Shown here piece by piece: positions 6,100-10,157 of a stretch of DNA of 10,157 bases. The stretch is from Verrucomicrobiota bacterium. Lineage in GTDB: Bacteria; Chlamydiota; Chlamydiia; Chlamydiales; JAEYWL01. The stretch is taken from the NCBI GenBank assembly GCA_023428915.1, contig JAEYWL010000072.1:1-10157 (forward strand), written 5' to 3'. Both the position numbers and the translations under genes were made by a program. The notes beneath the pieces are model-generated. The model made no database searches. It saw only the letters and a list, made by a program, of their open reading frames with translations, and had not been told where the DNA came from. Each line of letters begins with the position of its first letter. The first letter of the stretch is position 1.

Positions 6100-6516
6100 T
6101 CACTGGCGAACCATAAGGTATTTTTCTAAAGTGCTCCTCAACTTGTCAGGAATGGGAATTTTTTGATGGGTGTCTAAATTAATGGTGACATGTACTGTTT
6201 GCACAGTTCCCACACAGATGCCATTGCGCAATAGTTTATAAAAAAATGCAAACGATGTCGACCTGATATATTCCACTTCCGTCTCCACTACAATCACATC
6301 GCCGACATGCAGATTTGCAAAATAGTCAGCTTCTGAGTGAACGATGACAAAAGCAAATCTTTCTTCCCTAAATGTTCTGTCATAGTTCATTCCTTCAAGT
6401 TCCATTAAATCTTCAAGAGCATCATTGGCAAAGCGGTATTGCCTGGTAAAATAAAGGCGTTGCGCCATGTCGGTGTCATGCATCCGGACTTTATTTTTAG
6501 CAATAAATTTAACCAT
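6100..6516 (-). CDS. Hotdog-fold acyl-CoA thioesterase (YbgC/FadM-like)
   Basis: A 138-residue cytoplasmic protein, the usual length of single-hotdog thioesterases, which hydrolyse acyl-CoA or related thioesters. Seen, numbered from the chosen start: KFIAKNKVRMHDTDMAQRLYF, in which HDTD (14-17) provides the family's catalytic aspartate, followed by the long hotdog helix RQYRFANDALEDLMEL. Strands FAFVIVHSEADYFANLHVGDVIVVETEVEYI and FAFFYKLLRNGICVGTVQTVHVTINLDTHQKIPIP complete the fold. The usual glycine after the aspartate motif is replaced (AQRLYF rather than xGxxY). The ATG at 6516 is chosen because AGGA lies 7 nt upstream; a longer frame begins with TTG at 6537 but lacks such a site. The physiological substrate is not evident. 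The stop is 1 nt before the CoiA-like gene, and upstream the gene diverges from the bkd operon. Confidence 0.82.
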   Translation of the reverse strand: MVKFIAKNKVRMHDTDMAQRLYFTRQYRFANDALEDLMELEGMNYDRTFREERFAFVIVHSEADYFANLHVGDVIVVETEVEYIRSTSFAFFYKLLRNGICVGTVQTVHVTINLDTHQKIPIPDKLRSTLEKYLMVRQ

Positions 6517-6554
6517 TTTTGAATCCTGTAAAAACAATAACTGTTGTAAGTCTT

Positions 6555-6582
6555 TTGTTTAAATTTTCACAAGGATTATAAG
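6555..6582 (+). promoter_or_regulatory. Candidate promoter of the bkd operon
   Basis: TTGTTT (6555-6560), a 16-nt spacer and TATAAG (6577-6582) would start transcription near 6589. GGAG (6592-6595) lies 8 nt before the ATG at 6604, so the leader would be short, about 15 nt. No operator-like palindrome is evident in the 87-nt divergent gap. Confidence 0.42.
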
Positions 6583-6603
6583 TTAAAATTCGGAGAGCAT
6601 TAT

Positions 6604-7680
6604 ATGATTGAAACAATACGGTATTTAGACGATGAAGGGAATCTGGCAGATTGCCCGGTTAATATTCCCCCTGAAGTCCTTGTACGCGGCTATAAAGTGA
6701 TGCGGCTGACCCGTTATATCGATGAGCGAATGATTACCCTGCAGCGGCAGGGTGTGATTACATTTGCCTTAAGCTCGTTAGGTGAAGAGTGCTGTGCCGT
6801 GGCAAGTGCGGCTGCCCTGGATCTCGAAGATTGGGCCTATCCCCAGTATCGTGAAGCAGGACTTATTTTTTGGCGCGGCTTCACACCTGAAGAATACATC
6901 CACCATATGTTTGCCAATGCTAAAGATCATCAGCTAGGCAGGCAAATGCCTAACCATTTCGGCTGCCGCCGTTTAAATGTCGTGACAGTTTCGTCGCCTA
7001 TCGGCACTAAAATTCCCCACGCCGCTGGATGCGCTTATGCAATGAAGCTGCAGAAAGAGCCGCATGTTGCCATTTGCTATTTTGGTGAAGGCGCTTCTTC
7101 GGAGGGGGATTTTCACGCAGGCTTAAATTTTGCCTCTGTCAGAAAAGCGCCGGCTATCTTTTTTTGCCGCAATAATGGCTATGCTATCTCGACACCGGTC
7201 TGCAAACAGTTTGCTTCTGATGGCGTAGCTGTAAAAGGAATTGCTTATGGCATGACTTCCTACCGGGTGGATGGCAATGATTTTTTTGCGGTTTATGCCA
7301 CAGTTTTAGCTGCCAAGCAGCATTGTTTAGCTGGCAAAGGTCCGGTACTGATTGAAGCCATGACCTATCGCTTAGGTGCGCACTCTACAGCAGACGATCC
7401 GTCCGTTTACCGCAAACAGCAGGAAGTGGAAACTTTCATTAAAAGAGACCCTGTAGCTAGATTGAGGATCTATTTATTAAAACAGGGATTTTGGGATGAG
7501 CAGCAAGAGCAAGCGCTTGAGCGGGAAATTACAGCAGAAACCGAAAAAGCTATTGAAATTGCTAAAGCCACTCCAAGGCCCCCTCTGCACAGCTTAATAG
7601 AGCATGTATATTTTGAACCCCCGCAATCGCTAAAAGAGCAATTCCAAGAAGTGCTCTCTTTTTTTCCAGAGGAGGGGTAA
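6604..7680 (+). CDS. bkdA1: Branched-chain 2-oxoacid dehydrogenase E1 alpha subunit
   Basis: The alpha subunit (358 residues) of the thiamine-diphosphate-dependent E1 heterotetramer, which decarboxylates branched-chain 2-oxoacids and passes the acyl group to lipoyl-E2. Seen: YPQYREAGLIFWRGF (79-93), GRQMPNHFGCRRLNVVTVSSPIG (112-134), the thiamine-diphosphate motif GEGASSEGD (161-169) ending in RNN (189-191), and RVDGND (221-226). The active-site loop RLGAHSTADDPSVYR (257-271) includes H260. This loop, and FFCRNNGYAISTP, closely resemble the mitochondrial BCKDH E1alpha, so this is the branched-chain type rather than pyruvate E1. In mitochondria the loop serine (equivalent to S261 here) is the phosphorylation site; no kinase is encoded nearby. 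It is the first gene of a three-gene operon, and its stop is 2 nt before the next ATG. Some annotations of such genes use pdhA. Confidence 0.93.
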   Translation: MIETIRYLDDEGNLADCPVNIPPEVLVRGYKVMRLTRYIDERMITLQRQGVITFALSSLGEECCAVASAAALDLEDWAYPQYREAGLIFWRGFTPEEYIHHMFANAKDHQLGRQMPNHFGCRRLNVVTVSSPIGTKIPHAAGCAYAMKLQKEPHVAICYFGEGASSEGDFHAGLNFASVRKAPAIFFCRNNGYAISTPVCKQFASDGVAVKGIAYGMTSYRVDGNDFFAVYATVLAAKQHCLAGKGPVLIEAMTYRLGAHSTADDPSVYRKQQEVETFIKRDPVARLRIYLLKQGFWDEQQEQALEREITAETEKAIEIAKATPRPPLHSLIEHVYFEPPQSLKEQFQEVLSFFPEEG

Positions 7681-7682
7681 TT

Positions 7683-8660
7683 ATGGCAGTAATGAATATT
7701 ATTCAAGCTTTGAATCAGGCGCTGCATCAAGAATTTGCACGCAATGAGCGCCTGGTTACTTTTGGGGAAGATTGCGGCATGTTTGGCGGTGTATTTCGCG
7801 TCACTACAGGTCTGCAGGAAAAATTTGGCGAAGAGCGCTGCTTTGATACTCCCTTGTGCGAACAGGGAATTATCGGCTTTGGCATCGGCATGGCTCAAAA
7901 GGGGCTGAAGCCGATTTGTGAAATTCAGTTTGCCGACTACATTTTTCCCGGATACGACCAGATAGTTAATGAGTTGGCTAAAATGCGCTACCGCACCGGC
8001 AACCAGTATGCGGCGCCCCTGGTCATTCGCACGCCTTACGGCGGGGGGATTCATGGGGGGCATTACCACTCGCAATCGCCTGAAGCCCAGTTTTTGCACA
8101 CTCCTGGATTAGTGGTAGTAGTGGTTTCATCCCCATATGATGCCAAAGGGTTGCTGCTGTCGGCATTGCGCTCTCAAGACCCCGTAATTTTTATGGAGCC
8201 GAAGCGCATTTACCGCTCATTAAAAGAAGAAGTTCCGGAAGAAGACTACACCATTCCCTTAGGCAAGGCCAGCATAGGCCTGATCGGCAGCGATGCGACC
8301 TTGATTGGCTGGGGGGCGCAGCACCAGCAAAACCTTGAAGCTGCCCAAGAGCTGCAGGAAAAAGAGAACATTTCCATTGAGGTCATTAATCTACGCACTT
8401 TGAATCCCCTGGATATCGAAACCATTATCGCCTCTGTGCAAAAGACGGGCCGATGTGTGATAGCTCATGAGGCTCCCAAAACACAAGGGTTTGGCGCAGA
8501 GTTAGCCAGCCAAATTATGGAACGCTGCTTCTTTTATTTAGAAGCCCCTGTAGTACGCTGCTGCGGCTTGGACATCCCTTTTCCAAACACACTTGAGAAA
8601 GAATATTTGCCGGATGCCTATAAAGTAAAAGCCGCTATCCGGAAGGTGTTAAACTATTAA
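7683..8660 (+). CDS. bkdA2: Branched-chain 2-oxoacid dehydrogenase E1 beta subunit
   Basis: The beta subunit (325 residues) pairs with the preceding E1 alpha to build the thiamine-diphosphate site. Seen: GEDCGMFGGVFRVTTGL (28-44), DTPLCEQGIIGFGIGMA (55-71) whose E60 normally activates the cofactor's aminopyrimidine ring, EIQFADYIFPGYDQIVNE (80-97), and YHSQSPEAQF (128-137) with active-site H129. The C-terminal transketolase-like half contains VINLRTLNPLD, IAHEAPKTQGFGAE and CGLDIPFPNTLEKEYLPD. Nearly every block resembles mitochondrial BCKDH E1beta. The length is normal with no interruptions. AGGAGG-type sequence just before the upstream gene's stop serves as a strong ribosome binding site for the ATG at 7683; an in-frame ATG three codons on is less well placed. 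The E2 gene starts 8 nt after the stop. Confidence 0.94.
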   Translation: MAVMNIIQALNQALHQEFARNERLVTFGEDCGMFGGVFRVTTGLQEKFGEERCFDTPLCEQGIIGFGIGMAQKGLKPICEIQFADYIFPGYDQIVNELAKMRYRTGNQYAAPLVIRTPYGGGIHGGHYHSQSPEAQFLHTPGLVVVVVSSPYDAKGLLLSALRSQDPVIFMEPKRIYRSLKEEVPEEDYTIPLGKASIGLIGSDATLIGWGAQHQQNLEAAQELQEKENISIEVINLRTLNPLDIETIIASVQKTGRCVIAHEAPKTQGFGAELASQIMERCFFYLEAPVVRCCGLDIPFPNTLEKEYLPDAYKVKAAIRKVLNY

Positions 8661-8668
8661 GAGGAAGC

Positions 8669-9958
8669 ATGACGCAAGAATTTGTTGTAGCCCTGCCGGA
8701 TATCGGCGAGGGAGTCGTGGAAGGAGAAGTCATAGAGTGGCGCAAGCAGGTAGGGGAACTTGTAGTAAAGGATGAACCTGTAGTGGTAGTCATGACGGAT
8801 AAAGCTACAGTGGAATTGCCTTCGCCTCATGCGGGTAAACTGAGCAGGCAATTTAAAGCAGTTGGGGAAATTGCAGTTAGAGACCAGCCTCTATATGCCT
8901 TAGAGATTACTGTTACGGAGCCTATCGCCCCGAAAAAGACAGAGGCCCATGTTCAGCAGCCAACTGCAAGTATTCCTCAAAAAACACCATGCCCCCTAAA
9001 GAGCTATATTGAGAAAAAAGGTGCCAAAGCGGCTGCAGCTCCGCCTGTGAGAAAATTGGCTAAAGAGATGCACCTCGATATTCAGCAGGTTGAAGGGACT
9101 GGTAAAGAGGGCAGAGTGACGGAGGAGGACCTTCTTAACTTCCAGCAAAGATACTATAAAGCGCCAGTTGCCGCAGGTACATCTTCAGGAAGGGCGGCTC
9201 CGCCCATTTCTAGCAGCACGCCAGTTCTTCATTTAGAGGACGATGAAACACAACCGATGACTGGATTGCGGCATATCATTGCCGAAAAAATGGTGGAGTC
9301 GAAATATATTGTGCCCCATTTTTCCTTTTTTGATCAGGCTGACGCCACACATCTTGTGACTCTGCGCGAGTCGATCAGGGAGGAAGCCGGAAAGTACGGA
9401 TTTACTGTCAGTTTTATGCCGTTTTTTATCAAAGCCCTTTCAGAAACACTACTTAAATTTCCCCAAGTTAATGGTTCTGTAGATCTGGTTGAAAAAACTC
9501 TATTGATTCATAAACACCACAATATTGGTGTGGCGGCTAGGGGGCCCAATGGGCTGTTAGTCTTTACCATTAAAAATGTGCAGAACTTATCCCTTTATGA
9601 AGTCGTTAAAATTTATGAAGAATTATTGGTTAAAGCCAAAGAAGGCAAGCTGGAGCGTGCCGATTTAACGGAATCTACGATTACCATTAGCAATTTTGGT
9701 CCACTTGGAGGATTATGGGCGACGCCTATTATTAATTATCCGGAAGTTGCTATTTTGGGGCTTGCAAAAATTCGCAAAGAGCCTATTGTGAAAGATGATG
9801 CCATTTTGATTAGGCAAATGGTTAATCTGTCCTGGAGTTTTGATCATAGGGTGATTGATGGAGAGCTCGCAGCACAAGTATCCAACACATTTATCCAACT
9901 TTTGGAAAACCCGACACAATTAGCCAAATCTCAGATCTCTGCCAATGACTCTCCTTAA
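8669..9958 (+). CDS. bkdB: Lipoyl dihydrolipoamide acyltransferase (E2) of the branched-chain 2-oxoacid dehydrogenase complex
   Basis: The core enzyme (429 residues) takes the acyl group from E1 on its lipoyl arm and passes it to CoA. Domains seen in order: one lipoyl domain (about 4-80) with the lipoylated lysine K45 in VMTDKATVELPSP; an Ala/Pro/Lys-rich linker; a peripheral-subunit-binding domain (about 123-157, PPVRKLAKEMHLDIQQVEGTG then GRVTEEDL); a second flexible linker; and the catalytic domain (about 195-420) with the active-site motif FDHRVIDGEL (391-400, H393 and D397). MTDKATVE around the lysine is typical of branched-chain E2. A single lipoyl domain is normal for this class. GAGGA (8661-8665) lies just upstream of the ATG. 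No E3 gene follows in the window, so dihydrolipoamide dehydrogenase must be supplied from elsewhere. Confidence 0.93.
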   Translation: MTQEFVVALPDIGEGVVEGEVIEWRKQVGELVVKDEPVVVVMTDKATVELPSPHAGKLSRQFKAVGEIAVRDQPLYALEITVTEPIAPKKTEAHVQQPTASIPQKTPCPLKSYIEKKGAKAAAAPPVRKLAKEMHLDIQQVEGTGKEGRVTEEDLLNFQQRYYKAPVAAGTSSGRAAPPISSSTPVLHLEDDETQPMTGLRHIIAEKMVESKYIVPHFSFFDQADATHLVTLRESIREEAGKYGFTVSFMPFFIKALSETLLKFPQVNGSVDLVEKTLLIHKHHNIGVAARGPNGLLVFTIKNVQNLSLYEVVKIYEELLVKAKEGKLERADLTESTITISNFGPLGGLWATPIINYPEVAILGLAKIRKEPIVKDDAILIRQMVNLSWSFDHRVIDGELAAQVSNTFIQLLENPTQLAKSQISANDSP

Positions 9959-9975
9959 CAGTAAAAGGAGTTATT

Positions 9976-10074
9976 ATGAAACATACGAGTTCAACAGCAG
10001 ATGCATCTGCTAAGTATTCCTGCTTTCCTGAGACCCTGATTGCTACCCAAACTTGTCATATAAGCTTTAGTTAG
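9976..10074 (+). CDS. Candidate 32-residue small ORF after bkdB
   Basis: An ATG at 9976 is preceded by AAAAGGAG (9963-9970) at 5-nt spacing, a near-ideal ribosome binding site, only 17 nt after the bkdB stop. The frame runs 32 codons to TAG at 10072. The peptide starts MKHTSSTADASAKYSC and is rich in Ser and Thr, with two Cys and no membrane segment. I recognise no family. It could be a leader peptide for something beyond the window, a genuine small protein, or the broken start of a former gene. The ORF contains a 16-bp palindrome, and its last codons enter the first arm of the hairpin that follows. Confidence 0.35.
   Translation: MKHTSSTADASAKYSCFPETLIATQTCHISFS
9996..10011. repeat. 16-bp perfect palindrome inside the small ORF
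   Basis: AGCAGATGCATCTGCT (9996-10011) is self-complementary. Its right half extends to CATCTGCTAAGT (10004-10015), whose exact 12-nt reverse complement recurs at 10131-10142 in the hairpin at the window end. It may be a binding site, part of a mobile element end, or an RNA switch arm. Confidence 0.5.
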
Positions 10075-10156
10075 ATCCAGATGCGTAGGATTGATTTGAG
10101 AGTAAGGGTAATCCCTTACCGAAAATCAAGACTTAGCAGATGGATTTAACTAAAGC
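10064..10156. repeat. Large imperfect hairpin at the window end
   Basis: A 93-nt imperfect inverted repeat. The outer arms match at 15 of 16 positions (10064-10079 against 10141-10156). A middle block, TTGATTT, matches exactly (10091-10097 against 10123-10129), as does an inner stem, GTAAGGG (10102-10108 against 10113-10119), around the loop TAAT. Between outer and middle stems is an unpaired pair of 11-nt strands. There is no T-run, so it is not a standard terminator; it could be a MITE, a processing site or a regulatory RNA fold. The element may continue past the window. Confidence 0.6.
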
Positions 10157-10157
10157 C

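Noticed and set aside
6517..6537. TTG start giving seven extra residues on the thioesterase
   Set aside because: The ATG at 6516 has AGGA at 7-nt spacing and leaves the protein at the family's normal length.
7470..8099. 209-residue minus-strand open frame across bkdA1 and bkdA2
   Set aside because: It lies wholly opposite two well-conserved genes, has no recognisable domain, and its composition is that of an antisense shadow.

Overview
The window is bacterial and densely coded, with seven protein genes of recognisable family, one well-formed gene of unknown family, one orphan gene and one candidate small ORF. It is moderately AT-rich. Together the gene set suggests an intracellular or amoeba-associated bacterium: branched-chain 2-oxoacid dehydrogenase subunits of the mitochondrial type, a protein with a two-lobed hydrophobic N-terminus like chlamydial inclusion-membrane (Inc) proteins, a tail-anchored orphan, a CoiA-like nuclease, and several short palindromic elements. 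My best guess is a Chlamydiae relative of the Parachlamydiales kind. This is inference; no rRNA or other decisive marker is present.

Left part (1-3034, minus strand). A DedA-family membrane protein is followed by a PgsA-type phosphatidylglycerophosphate synthase and a 520-residue protein that joins an ATP-grasp enzyme to a C-terminal cyclic-nucleotide-binding domain. Between the last two lies a 160-bp imperfect inverted-repeat element. Its ends supply part of the pgsA stop codon on one side and the ribosome binding site of the fusion gene on the other, and its inner arm carries a plausible promoter for that gene.

Middle part (3035-5267). Divergent from dedA is a two-lobed membrane, coiled-coil, PAS-like protein. 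It is followed by a small orphan with one C-terminal membrane segment and seven cysteines. The convergent gap after it (5051-5267) holds a nested palindromic element: a 23-bp outer inverted repeat, an inner inverted repeat resembling IS3-family ends, and four 9-bp tandem repeats.

Right part (5268-10157). A minus-strand pair (hotdog thioesterase, then a CoiA-like nuclease 1 nt downstream) diverges from a tight plus-strand operon bkdA1-bkdA2-bkdB. That operon encodes E1alpha, E1beta and E2 of a branched-chain 2-oxoacid dehydrogenase complex. E3 (dihydrolipoamide dehydrogenase) is not in the window. Past bkdB is a 32-codon ORF with a strong ribosome binding site. Its end overlaps a large imperfect hairpin at the window edge, and an arm inside the ORF can pair with part of that hairpin.

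No tRNA, rRNA, CRISPR array or intact transposase gene was seen. The most notable material is the three unrelated palindromic elements and the two unusual protein architectures.
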